Shown here one piece after another: positions 1 through 6,865 of a stretch of DNA of 6,997 bases. The position numbers were made by a program, and so were the translations under genes. The DNA comes from Opitutales bacterium (GTDB lineage Bacteria; Verrucomicrobiota; Verrucomicrobiia; Opitutales; JAFGAQ01), in assembly GCA_028704125.1 (NCBI GenBank), contig JAQVLM010000171.1, positions 1 to 6,997 of the forward strand, in the 5' to 3' direction. The notes below the pieces were generated by a model. That model was given only the letters and a program-made list of their open reading frames with translations, did not search any database and had not been told where the DNA came from. How positions within the stretch are numbered: the first letter of the stretch is position 1; the number at the start of each line of letters is the position of its first letter.

Positions 1-821
1 GTTCCAAACACATCGGTGCTGTGACCGAACAACAGGGTGAACGAACGCAAGTAGCTATAGATTCCGACCTTCGTGAGGAGTCCGGCGAACAGAGCCACGA
101 CCGGTACAGGCAAGGTGTGATAGGACGCGGGGAGCCAGAAGAACAGTGGAAAAATCGCGGACTTGATCCCAAAGGCAATCACCAAAAGAACCACAGTGGT
201 GTTCACGAGTACGGACTCATCCGTCGACTGCAGGATTCTGGCGATATCCACCATATTCAAAGTGCCCAGTTTCCCATAGAGCATCCCGATCCCCGCCAGT
301 AAAATCATCGACGAAAGCACGTTGATCGTCACGTATTTGAGCCCGGCTTCAAGCTGCAGAGGAGACCCCTGATGCACCATCAGCACAAAGGAAGCGATCA
401 ACATCACCTCGAAACACACATACAGATTAAACAAATCGCCTGTAAGGAAGGACCCATTAACCCCCATCATCAGGAGATGCATCAACGGAAAAAAATAGGT
501 CTTCGTTTCGGACTCCGTAACCGAGGAGACCGCATAGCCAACTGTGCAAAGGGCAATCAGCGCGGCCACAAGTGTCATCGCCACGGACAAACGATCGGCC
601 ACCAACACAATTCCCCATGGAGCCGACCATCCGCCCACCCGAAGCACCATGATTTCTTCACGCACCACCCCGGCTGTCAGCCAAACAGACGCGAGGAACA
701 GTAGCACCATCCCCGCCATGCCAACCGTTTTCTGGTAACGAAGGGATGCCGGTCGAAGCAATCCGAGGATCGCACTCAACATCGGGATCAATACCGGAAG
801 AATGATCAGATTAGCCTTCAT
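1..821 (-). CDS. mrpD: Mrp/Mnh cation:proton antiporter subunit D, C-terminal part outside the window
   Basis: This is an open reading frame read by hand from the ATG at 821-819 down to the window edge: 273 complete codons with no stop. MrpD is one of the two large NuoL/M/N-like membrane subunits of the Mrp Na+(K+,Li+)/H+ antiporter in the cytoplasmic membrane and is thought to form a proton or cation path. Family hallmarks are GDLFNLYVCFEVMLIASF (residues 128-145) and LPASYHTLPVPVVALFAGLLT (about 230-250). Glu138 and Lys220 line up, one residue offset, with E137 and K219, residues known to be essential in Bacillus MrpD. About eight membrane segments are visible. The family is near 490-500 residues, so a little under half is missing. 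The start overlaps the mrpC stop as ATGA. No Shine-Dalgarno precedes it, so translational coupling to mrpC is likely (inference). Confidence 0.95.
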   Translation of the reverse strand, partial: MKANLIILPVLIPMLSAILGLLRPASLRYQKTVGMAGMVLLFLASVWLTAGVVREEIMVLRVGGWSAPWGIVLVADRLSVAMTLVAALIALCTVGYAVSSVTESETKTYFFPLMHLLMMGVNGSFLTGDLFNLYVCFEVMLIASFVLMVHQGSPLQLEAGLKYVTINVLSSMILLAGIGMLYGKLGTLNMVDIARILQSTDESVLVNTTVVLLVIAFGIKSAIFPLFFWLPASYHTLPVPVVALFAGLLTKVGIYSYLRSFTLLFGHSTDVFG

Positions 822-1162
822 GAATCGGTGTGAAACAAACGGGCAGTGTCGTCGCTTTTCTCACTCGCGAACACCCTCTGAAAAAGAACAATCATGAACG
901 CGGTAAGACCAAAGCCAATTACGATTGCGGTTAAAACCAAAGCCTGGGGAATCGGATCCGCAGCCCCGAGCAAAGATTCTCCCGACTCCGGCACAAAAAC
1001 CGGTTGGCCCTTTTTCAGCCCGCCCGAGAAAAACACCAAAAGGTTCACGGCCTGACTCAAGAGGATCATTCCAACAATCATCCGGACCATGCTACGTCGC
1101 AGTAAGCCATACAACCCGGCGGCAAACAACAAACCAACCATCACTGCAAATACCACTTCCAT
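818..1162 (-). CDS. mrpC: Mrp/Mnh cation:proton antiporter subunit C (NuoK-like)
   Basis: This 114-residue protein matches the usual size of MrpC, about 113 residues. MrpC is a small NuoK-like subunit of the Mrp antiporter that helps assemble MrpA and MrpD in the membrane. Three membrane helices are visible: about 3-20, 27-47 and 73-95. The third begins with the family motif DPIPQALVLTAIVI (residues 69-82), and a polar tail follows (99-114). The reading frame continues seven codons upstream to an ATG at 1183. I choose the ATG at 1162 because AAGGAGG lies 9 bases before it, because it overlaps the mrpB stop as TGATG, and because MEVVFAVMVG is a typical MrpC beginning. Its own stop overlaps mrpD. 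It is co-transcribed and translationally coupled with its neighbours. Confidence 0.95.
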   Translation of the reverse strand: MEVVFAVMVGLLFAAGLYGLLRRSMVRMIVGMILLSQAVNLLVFFSGGLKKGQPVFVPESGESLLGAADPIPQALVLTAIVIGFGLTAFMIVLFQRVFASEKSDDTARLFHTDS

Positions 1163-1587
1163 CAGGCATCGCCTCCTTCGCACAAGTTGAAGAACACCTT
1201 CAACGTGAAACCGATGACGGTTAGATAGACCCCAATGTCAAATACCAGCGGGGTGCCCAAGTGCACCTTGCCCAGCAAGGGCAAGCTGAACGCAGGCAAC
1301 CAAAACGCCTTCATAAACGCATCGCCCGAAAATACAGCCGGAAGCCCGCTTCCCAAGCACACTATCAGCCCTGTGGCAATCAACAGAATTGGCGAGAACC
1401 GTAGGCGCCTGCGGGCCTCAGCCACACCGTCCGAAATCGCCACAAGCGCAAATCCGGATGCGAACAATAGACCTCCAATGAATCCGCCTCCCGGAAGATT
1501 GTGCCCCCGGTACAATACCCACAGGGACATGACAACCAACGCCGGAACCATGATCCGTCCGGTTTGAGCGAGAATGATTGATCTCAT
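1162..1587 (-). CDS. mrpB: Mrp/Mnh cation:proton antiporter subunit B
   Basis: This 141-residue protein matches the usual MrpB length of about 140-145. MrpB is a small membrane subunit needed for assembly and activity of the Mrp complex, next to the C-terminal part of MrpA. The hallmark YRGHNLPGGGFIGGLLFASG lies near residues 26-45. A second conserved block, GTPLVFDIGVYLTVIGFTL, lies at about 111-129. Four hydrophobic helices are visible: about 11-26, 35-53, 66-82 and 112-133. The ATG at 1587 overlaps the mrpA stop as ATGA. The gene is separate from mrpA, which is the group 1 arrangement, rather than fused to it. Translation is probably coupled to mrpA and helped by an AAGGAGG 12 bases upstream. 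The stop shares one base with the mrpC start. Confidence 0.96.
   Translation of the reverse strand: MRSIILAQTGRIMVPALVVMSLWVLYRGHNLPGGGFIGGLLFASGFALVAISDGVAEARRRLRFSPILLIATGLIVCLGSGLPAVFSGDAFMKAFWLPAFSLPLLGKVHLGTPLVFDIGVYLTVIGFTLKVFFNLCEGGDA
1172..1178 (-). promoter_or_regulatory. Strong Shine-Dalgarno of mrpC
   Basis: AAGGAGG reads on the minus strand 9 bases upstream of the ATG at 1162, inside the last codons of mrpB. It decides the mrpC start in favour of 1162 over the in-frame ATG at 1183, which lies upstream of this site. Confidence 0.85.
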
Positions 1588-3920
1588 GATGACGAATCCC
1601 CTCCTTTCCCTTTTCGCTTTTTTGAAAGCACTGGGCCCAGAAGAACAAAAACCCCAATCGCAGCAATCCCCAGAACCGTGACTTCACCCATTGTATCGAG
1701 AGCCCTGAAGTCGACCAAAATTACATTGACGACGTTTCGACCCTTAGCGATCACGTAGCTCCACTCACTGATCTCGAGGGAAATCGGAACTGAAATCTGA
1801 AGAAATTGGGTCTTCATCACCAACAGAGTGACAACGCCTCCACAAACCAAGGCCACAAACCCATCCCGCAAACGTTCTGTCTTTCGCGAGTAGTCATGCA
1901 GTCTGGGCATCTTGCGAATCGCAAACACAAACAAAAGAACCATTAGCGTCTCCACGAGGATCTGGGTAATCGCAAGATCGGGCGCTCCATATGCCGCATA
2001 GATCCAGGCAATTCCAAACCCCACTTGTCCCAACGCAAGAATCACCACGAAACGGGAGCGTGCCAACAGAGCAAACAATGCACCACTCATGACCATCGCC
2101 ACAATGACCCCATCCATGAAAGTGAACGGTGTGTTACCCCTGAACTCGGGAACCCAACCCACAATGGAAAACTTCAGTATCGATAGCAGCGCAAACGAAC
2201 CAAGGATCCAGTAGAAGTAGTTCCGGAGAGATCCGCTTTGCAGGAGACGCGTCTGCCATGAGGCAAAACCGAGCAGGGCATGGTATCCCTTCTCAAACAA
2301 ACCTTCAAAAACATCATGAGGGACCCGGCCTGATCGCTGGTTCCAGATCAGCCAACGGAATCGATAGAGAACCAGACCGCCGACCAGAGTCAACGCGCTG
2401 ATAAGCAGGGGTGCATTGAAACCATGCCATAGTTTCATGGGAATCAGAATCTCCCGGCCAGCCACCGCATTCACGGCGGGCTCGACAAGAAGCGGCCCCA
2501 TAACCCCTGGGAACAACCCGGCTCCAAGCCCTGCAAGCGCGAGCAACAGAGGGCCAATACTCATCCACAGGGTCGGATCATGAGGGTGATGGCCTTCTGC
2601 TTCGGGCCCTGTCTCCGGAGATTTGGCAAAAAATGGATGGATCCCCACTTTGAAGGCCAATGCGAGAAGCGTCAGGTTGGTGACAAATGCCACCATCAGT
2701 ATGGTCGGAGACAATACCTCAGAAGCGATACCCGATTTGTAGACATACTCCTTTCCGATAAAGCCGACAAACGGGGGGAATCCCGACTTTGAAAGAGCAG
2801 CCAAGACCGCCGTCCATGCGGTGATCGGCATCCATTTCAGAAGTCCACCAAGTTTCCGGACATCCCGTGTCTGGGTAGCGTGTGCCACCGATCCCGCACA
2901 CATGAACAGCGTCGACTTATATAAGGCATGCCCGACAAGAAATACCATTGCGGATTTGATGGCCAGATCGGATCCCAGTCCGAGCATCATCATCAGAAGC
3001 CCAAGCACACTCAGCGTGGTATAGGCGAGAATCTTCTTCAGATCCGTGTGCAACAATCCCAACGCCGCGCTGTAAAGCATCGTCAGTCCGCCGATGATCA
3101 TCAGCGGAAAATCCCACAACGCCAGGCCACTGAACACTGGTGTGAGAAGCGCCACCAAAAACACACCAGCCTTCACCATCGTGGCTGAGTGCAAAAACGC
3201 ACTCACCGGAGTTGGTGCGCTCATCGCATTGGGAAGCCAGAAATGAAACGGAAATTGTCCGGATTTGGTGAATGCTCCGATAAGCAGACACACCACGATC
3301 CCGGCTAGTCTGGGATCCGCAAGGATTTGATCTTTTGCATCAAGCACCCCACCGATCTCAAAGGTTCCGGCTGCCTGACCCAGCATCAGGAAGCCAACCA
3401 ACATGATCACGCCCCCTCCACCCGTCACCAGCAAAGCCTGAAGAGCATGCCACCTCGACTGCGATTCTTCATGGTAGTGCCCGATCAGAAGATACGACGT
3501 AAGACTGGTCAACTCCCAGAAGACAAACAACTGGATCAGGTTTCCAGAGACCACCACCCCGATCATTCCCGCCAGAAAAACCATCAGTATCGCAAGAAAA
3601 CGGTTCTGCGCGGATTCATCGCTGAGGTAATCCGAGGCGTAGGAAAACACCACTGATCCGATGCCCAGAACAAGAAATACCATGAGATAGGACAATCCGT
3701 TGATACGGAAAGACAAACTGGCGCCGAAAGATGGAGCCCAATCCCAAACGGCAAACAACTGAGACCCGTCTCCTCTGAAGTAAACATAGGAAACCCAACC
3801 CAATAGCCCTGCAAGCCCACAAGCGGTCAGCTTTCCCGCAACGACCGTTTGCCTTCCCTTCGTAAAGGCAAGGATCAAGGCAAACACCAGTGGAACCAGA
3901 ACTAAGTACAATCCTATCAT
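1584..3920 (-). CDS. mrpA: Mrp/Mnh cation:proton antiporter subunit A (NuoL-like with C-terminal NuoJ-like and MrpE-type extension)
   Basis: This 778-residue, highly hydrophobic protein is close to the roughly 800 residues of Bacillus and Staphylococcus MrpA/MnhA. MrpA is the largest subunit of the Mrp antiporter and exchanges cytoplasmic Na+ for external H+, supporting salt and alkali tolerance. The N-terminal two thirds is a proton-translocating NuoL/MrpA module. It has FWELTSLTSYLLIGHYHEE (Glu136), GAFTKSGQFPFHFWLPNAM (Lys219), HSATMVKAG (Lys250), HALYKS (His331, Lys335) and GFPPFVGFIGKE (about 380-391). A His/Glu-rich loop lies at 436-449. The C-terminal part holds the MrpA-specific modules: YGAPDLAITQILVETLMVLL (about 644-663) and NVILVDFRALDTMGEVTVLG (732-751), ending in a lysine/serine tail. 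The ATG at 3920 is the only start possible: an in-frame TAA lies seven codons upstream with no other initiator between. No clear Shine-Dalgarno is seen. It is the first gene of the operon. Confidence 0.97.
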   Translation of the reverse strand: MIGLYLVLVPLVFALILAFTKGRQTVVAGKLTACGLAGLLGWVSYVYFRGDGSQLFAVWDWAPSFGASLSFRINGLSYLMVFLVLGIGSVVFSYASDYLSDESAQNRFLAILMVFLAGMIGVVVSGNLIQLFVFWELTSLTSYLLIGHYHEESQSRWHALQALLVTGGGGVIMLVGFLMLGQAAGTFEIGGVLDAKDQILADPRLAGIVVCLLIGAFTKSGQFPFHFWLPNAMSAPTPVSAFLHSATMVKAGVFLVALLTPVFSGLALWDFPLMIIGGLTMLYSAALGLLHTDLKKILAYTTLSVLGLLMMMLGLGSDLAIKSAMVFLVGHALYKSTLFMCAGSVAHATQTRDVRKLGGLLKWMPITAWTAVLAALSKSGFPPFVGFIGKEYVYKSGIASEVLSPTILMVAFVTNLTLLALAFKVGIHPFFAKSPETGPEAEGHHPHDPTLWMSIGPLLLALAGLGAGLFPGVMGPLLVEPAVNAVAGREILIPMKLWHGFNAPLLISALTLVGGLVLYRFRWLIWNQRSGRVPHDVFEGLFEKGYHALLGFASWQTRLLQSGSLRNYFYWILGSFALLSILKFSIVGWVPEFRGNTPFTFMDGVIVAMVMSGALFALLARSRFVVILALGQVGFGIAWIYAAYGAPDLAITQILVETLMVLLFVFAIRKMPRLHDYSRKTERLRDGFVALVCGGVVTLLVMKTQFLQISVPISLEISEWSYVIAKGRNVVNVILVDFRALDTMGEVTVLGIAAIGVFVLLGPVLSKKRKGKGGDSSS
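1600..1606 (-). promoter_or_regulatory. Shine-Dalgarno of mrpB
   Basis: AAGGAGG lies on the minus strand in the 3' end of mrpA, 12 bases before the mrpB ATG at 1587. The spacing is a little long. Together with the ATGA overlap it suggests both re-initiation and independent initiation at mrpB. Confidence 0.7.
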
Positions 3921-4173
3921 ATTCCGACAAACACCGGATTATACCCTGTTACCCCTGACTGCATGTTCCTCAAAAGCATCCACATTTCTTCACAGATCAG
4001 ACCAAGACACGTGGGAAGCCGCTGATACTATGGCTTCAGGATCCCCTCCGGAGTCAGAACAATACGAATTCGGGAGTGAACCAAAAGCGCATCAAGCTGG
4101 CACACACTGCGGAGCTAAAGTCGCAGCAAGGTGAAAAAGATTCAAGGGTTTTCGGACGATTTTCTAATCCGAC
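3921..4173. other. Intergenic gap between the single-chain antiporter gene and mrpA
   Basis: No coding sequence is supported in these 253 bases. They contain the candidate TATAAT next to mrpA, a short palindrome CTCCGGAG at 4046-4053, and two weak hairpins. One hairpin has CTGCG 4107-4111 pairing with CGCAG 4122-4126. The other pairs five bases and begins just after the stop of the upstream gene. Neither is followed by a clean U-run on the minus strand, so I do not call a terminator. Read-through from the upstream antiporter gene into the mrp operon remains possible. Confidence 0.6.
3938..3943 (-). promoter_or_regulatory. Candidate -10 element for the mrp operon
   Basis: A perfect TATAAT reads on the minus strand at 3943-3938, ending 17 bases before the mrpA ATG. 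No -35 hexamer resembling TTGACA sits 16-18 bases upstream, and there is no extended TGn, so this rests on the -10 alone. If used, transcription would start near 3931 and leave a leader of only about 10 bases, consistent with the missing Shine-Dalgarno. The match could be chance. Confidence 0.4.
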
Positions 4174-5793
4174 TCAGCCCAGAAGCATGAAAGACAATCC
4201 CATGATGATCGTCGGAACAAGAGCCCCGAGCAAGAGCTTCAAGGGAGAAACGCCACCCGCGAAAAACCGCTGCAGGATCGATTGACCGGCCGGATTAGGT
4301 GCGTTTGCGATGACCGTCAATCCCCCACCCGTAACAGCTCCGGCCACAACCGCATGCTCCAGCACGCGCGCATGATCTGCGCTCACCAGATCCCCTATCA
4401 AGTCGAATGCCGGAGCATCGAAACTGGGAACCAGGGAGGCGAGGAAAGTGATCATGGCATTATCATTGAATGCCGTAAGAATCACCGAACCAACAAACAG
4501 CGGAGTCTCCGACAAGCTTCCGAGAACAGGTGCGATCCACCACTGCTGGAGCGATCCATGGGTCACAAGCCCAGCCAGGAAAAAACCAACCATCAGCGGA
4601 CTCTTGATCTCGACGGCATCCTGATGATGCGAGGTGGCATGCATAAATCCCAGGAAAAACAGGAAACCACCCACCACCATCGCCGGATGGTGCAACGTAA
4701 CGACCGTCCATGCCAAAAACAGAATATGAACCAACACGATTCCCGCTGGTACATGGGCGCCGCCGTGGCTGTCTCCAATTTCCATCTCGGGATGAACGCT
4801 TTTTCGGGCCTGCAGCTCCGCAAACTCTTTCCGGAAATACCAGGCATAAAGCACCGTGCTGATTACAATTCCGACTGCCGCCATCCATCCAAAATGGATC
4901 ATCATGAATGCCATATCCCAACCCCACTTCCCGGCCACCATCAAAACCGGAGGAGCCGAGAAATGTGTCAGCGTGCCGCCTACTGACACATTTACAAAGA
5001 GCAGGCCAATCGTTCCATACTTCAACTTCGGACTGGGATCCAAGGCATAAAAATGGCGAACAAGCAGAAGGGCGGCCAAGGTCATCGCGGCCGGCTCTGT
5101 GATAAACGAACCCAGCAATGGCCCAATGATCAGGATGGAGATCCACCATGCCTTCACAGTTGCCCCTCCAAAAGAGGCAATTCTCGACATGACCGCTTCC
5201 ACGAAAATCATGATGGGACGGGTCGAGGCAACCGCCATGATCACCACCACAAAGATCGGTTCGGCGTATTTATGGATATACAGCCCGTCGATATACTCCG
5301 TAATGGTACTCCACTCGAAAAACATCAGTACACACGCAATCAACGGGATGAGCCAAATCCCAAAAACAAGCTCCACTTCACCGAGGAAGTGACAGATCTC
5401 CGCCCAAAAATTCACCCTCTTTTTTCCCCGGTGAACAGGAAAGTCCTGGCCATTTTCCCCTCCAAAGTGACTTCCGTTGTTCTTGTGCCGATTCACATGG
5501 TCATGGTCAATGCGATGGGCAAGCTTGCGGAAATACCCCGCCATAAAGGCATGCACCACCGCACACAGAAAAATGATGCTCGCCGCGAGATTGAACGGCT
5601 CCACTTTCACCCGGTGCACCATGATATCCCACAGCCCGGGTATGTTCTCATCATGGTATTCTTCCAGCGGAAGAGGAATATGGTGGAAAGCATCTGCGTT
5701 GCCCGAAGGTGATGCCCCATAGAGCCCAAACGAGGGCGAAATCCATGCGAGAGCGCAGAGCATCAGGCTCAGAAAAGACCGTTTGAAGTTCAT
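4174..5793 (-). CDS. Putative single-subunit Na+/H+ antiporter (ArsB/NhaD-like ion transporter superfamily)
   Basis: This 539-residue polytopic membrane protein resembles the 'putative Na+/H+ antiporter' family known from Chlamydiota and Verrucomicrobiota (I believe Pfam PF07399, from memory) and more distantly NhaD. It would exchange Na+ and H+ across the inner membrane. Motifs seen are GSFITEPAAMTLAALLLVRH (228-247), VNVSVGGTLTHFSAPPVLM (267-285), LTAFNDNAMITFLASLVP (439-456) and GGGLTVIANAPNPAG (489-503). The polar Thr/Asn/Asp/Pro residues in membrane stretches suggest broken helices around an ion site. Residues 1-27 look like a signal peptide or signal anchor (NFKR, then a hydrophobic run, small residues near 23-27). 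A polar stretch (28-66) follows, then about a dozen hydrophobic segments. The loop at 89-137 is charged and histidine-rich. The ATG at 5793 is fixed by an in-frame TGA nine codons upstream. No Shine-Dalgarno is visible. It lies 253 bp upstream of mrpA on the same strand. Substrate assignment is by family; experimental proof is unlikely to transfer directly. Confidence 0.8.
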   Translation of the reverse strand: MNFKRSFLSLMLCALAWISPSFGLYGASPSGNADAFHHIPLPLEEYHDENIPGLWDIMVHRVKVEPFNLAASIIFLCAVVHAFMAGYFRKLAHRIDHDHVNRHKNNGSHFGGENGQDFPVHRGKKRVNFWAEICHFLGEVELVFGIWLIPLIACVLMFFEWSTITEYIDGLYIHKYAEPIFVVVIMAVASTRPIMIFVEAVMSRIASFGGATVKAWWISILIIGPLLGSFITEPAAMTLAALLLVRHFYALDPSPKLKYGTIGLLFVNVSVGGTLTHFSAPPVLMVAGKWGWDMAFMMIHFGWMAAVGIVISTVLYAWYFRKEFAELQARKSVHPEMEIGDSHGGAHVPAGIVLVHILFLAWTVVTLHHPAMVVGGFLFFLGFMHATSHHQDAVEIKSPLMVGFFLAGLVTHGSLQQWWIAPVLGSLSETPLFVGSVILTAFNDNAMITFLASLVPSFDAPAFDLIGDLVSADHARVLEHAVVAGAVTGGGLTVIANAPNPAGQSILQRFFAGGVSPLKLLLGALVPTIIMGLSFMLLG

Positions 5794-6070
5794 GGGATAG
5801 ACTAACAGGATTCGGGTTCAGGATGAAACCAAACAGGGTAAAAACATAAGCAAAGAGAAAAAGGGGGAATCCTTGCAATGGCAATCTGCTGTTGGTTTTC
5901 GAAATAGTTCTCTTTCATATGAATCCCCTTCCAGAAAGTCCCAACAGGTACGCTTTAATCCGGAATTCAACCTTTTCCAACTTTTTTTGTGTTTCCTCCC
6001 ATCCCCAATTGGGTCTTGCCTCAGGCGCCGATCCACACCAAGGATTCCCGTTGATGAACCTCTTTTTTTT
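5794..6070. other. Divergent intergenic region between the antiporter gene and thyA
   Basis: These 277 bases must contain the start signals of both divergent genes, but I find no convincing -35/-10 pair on either strand. The best plus-strand candidate is TTGGTT, then 17 bases, then TCATAT, ending near 5922; it is poor. The region is rich in pyrimidine tracts on the plus strand from about 5971 to 6006, with T7 at 5982-5988 and T8 at 6063-6070, each directly followed by GTG. The thyA reading frame stays open through most of the region (from 5873), but the encoded residues look nothing like a conserved extension. It also holds an 11-bp inverted repeat, annotated separately. Confidence 0.6.
5865..6049. 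repeat. 11-bp perfect inverted repeat pair in the divergent region
   Basis: GGGAATCCTTG at 5865-5875 is the exact reverse complement of CAAGGATTCCC at 6039-6049, 163 bases apart. Neither arm extends further. CAAGGATTCCC therefore lies upstream of both divergent genes in the same orientation relative to each. It ends 71 bases before the antiporter ATG and 21 bases before the thyA GTG. It could be a paired operator or a long-range RNA pairing in the thyA leader. An 11-base match is uncommon in so short a region but not impossible by chance. Confidence 0.5.
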
Positions 6071-6074
6071 GTGA
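6040..6074 (+). promoter_or_regulatory. thyA translation-start region: Shine-Dalgarno, six-codon mini-ORF and T8 tract
   Basis: AAGGA at 6040-6044 lies 9 bases before an ATG at 6054, which is ideal spacing. That ATG opens a mini-ORF encoding MNLFFL that stops at TGA 6072-6074. The stop overlaps the thyA start GTG (6071-6073) as GTGA. The thyA GTG has no Shine-Dalgarno of its own; the eight bases before it are all T (6063-6070). The arrangement fits translational coupling by re-initiation. With nine T instead of eight, the ATG at 6054 would be in frame with thyA, giving MNLFFF fused to VKAYLDLL. A homopolymer length error or RNA slippage is therefore an alternative. Confidence 0.55.
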
Positions 6075-6865
6075 AAGCTTACCTCGATCTACTCAGCCGT
6101 GTCATGAATGAAGGGATCCGACGCGAGGACCGCACCGGAACTGGAACCATCTCCGTTTTTGGTGCCCAAATCCGCGTTCCTCTAGGACATGGATTCCCGC
6201 TGCTGACCACCAAGAAGCTCCATCTCAAATCGATTATCCACGAGTTGCTCTGGTTTCTAAAAGGGGACACCAACATCCGCTACCTCCGCGAAAACGGAGT
6301 CTCCATCTGGGACGAGTGGGCCGACCCGGAAGGCAATCTCGGACCGGTCTACGGTGCGCAATGGAGATCATGGAAAGGCGCGGATGGGGTCCTCCACGAC
6401 CAAATTGCCGAGGTCATCGATTCCATCCGCAACAATCCATCCAGCCGACGCCACATCGTGAGCGCATGGAATGTTTCCCAAATCGACCAAATGGCGTTGC
6501 CTCCCTGCCACGTCCTGTTCCAATTCTACGTTGCTGAGGGTCGACTGAGTTGCCAACTCTATCAGCGGAGTGCGGATCTCTTCCTTGGGGTACCGTTCAA
6601 CATTGCTTCCTATGCACTGCTGACCCTCATGATAGCTCAGGTTTGCAACCTGAAACCCGGAGATTTCGTGCACACTTTCGGGGATCTCCACCTTTATCTC
6701 AACCATCTCGAACAGGTTAAAACTCAACTGGCCAGAGAACCAAGAACCTTGCCGCGGATGAAAATCAATCCGGATATACGCTCCATCGACGCGTTCTGCT
6801 ATGAGGATTTTTCGCTCGAAGGCTACGATCCACATCCGAGAATTGCAGCACCGATAGCGGTTTAG
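6071..6865 (+). CDS. thyA: Thymidylate synthase
   Basis: This cytoplasmic enzyme converts dUMP to dTMP with 5,10-methylenetetrahydrofolate, the de novo source of thymine nucleotides. From the GTG at 6071 the protein is 264 residues, the same length as E. coli ThyA and co-linear with it. Key residues fall at the E. coli positions: Arg21 in DRTGTGT, Glu58 in IIHELLWFLKGDTNI, Trp80 in IWDEWAD, Arg126/Arg127, the catalytic Cys146 in ALPPCHVLFQFYV, Asp169 and Asn177 in ADLFLGVPFNIASY, and His207/Tyr209 in GDLHLYLNH. The C-terminus GYDPHPRIAAPIAV closes the active site. Ala168 replaces the Cys of E. coli SCDVFLG, which is not essential. The same frame is open for 66 more codons upstream, but those residues are unlike any ThyA. 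The start lacks a Shine-Dalgarno and overlaps a mini-ORF stop. No folate gene lies downstream; the 3' end overlaps a convergent gene by 4 bases. Confidence 0.97.
   Translation: MKAYLDLLSRVMNEGIRREDRTGTGTISVFGAQIRVPLGHGFPLLTTKKLHLKSIIHELLWFLKGDTNIRYLRENGVSIWDEWADPEGNLGPVYGAQWRSWKGADGVLHDQIAEVIDSIRNNPSSRRHIVSAWNVSQIDQMALPPCHVLFQFYVAEGRLSCQLYQRSADLFLGVPFNIASYALLTLMIAQVCNLKPGDFVHTFGDLHLYLNHLEQVKTQLAREPRTLPRMKINPDIRSIDAFCYEDFSLEGYDPHPRIAAPIAV

Noticed and set aside
372..704. 110-codon plus-strand frame
   Set aside because: It lies opposite mrpD, whose frame is open across the whole region and carries strong family motifs.
1163..1183. Upstream ATG for mrpC at 1183, adding seven residues (MRRRRCL)
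   Set aside because: The Shine-Dalgarno AAGGAGG lies between this ATG and the one at 1162 and is correctly spaced only for 1162. The arginine-rich extension is not typical of MrpC.
4107..4173. Possible terminator hairpins after the single-chain antiporter gene
   Set aside because: The stems are only five base pairs with loops of 10-11 bases, and no U-run follows directly on the minus strand.
4282..4986. 234-codon open frame on the plus strand opposite the antiporter gene
   Set aside because: The translation is low in hydrophobic clusters, rich in His, Arg, Gln and Asn, and has no recognisable motif. It is the shadow of a gene with clear membrane-protein motifs on the other strand.
5053..5712. 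219-codon open frame on the plus strand opposite the antiporter gene
   Set aside because: It has the same shadow character: a composition dictated by the antisense strand and no domain signature.
5982..5991. T7 tract followed by GTG, similar to the T8-GTG at the thyA start, as a possible intrinsic terminator or a second start
   Set aside because: No hairpin precedes the T-run, and the GTG is not in the thyA frame. It is most likely a simple pyrimidine tract.
5873..6070. 66-codon in-frame upstream extension of thyA starting at TTG 5873
   Set aside because: The extra residues do not resemble any ThyA N-terminus. The protein from GTG 6071 already has exactly the E. coli length, with all catalytic residues at the same numbers.
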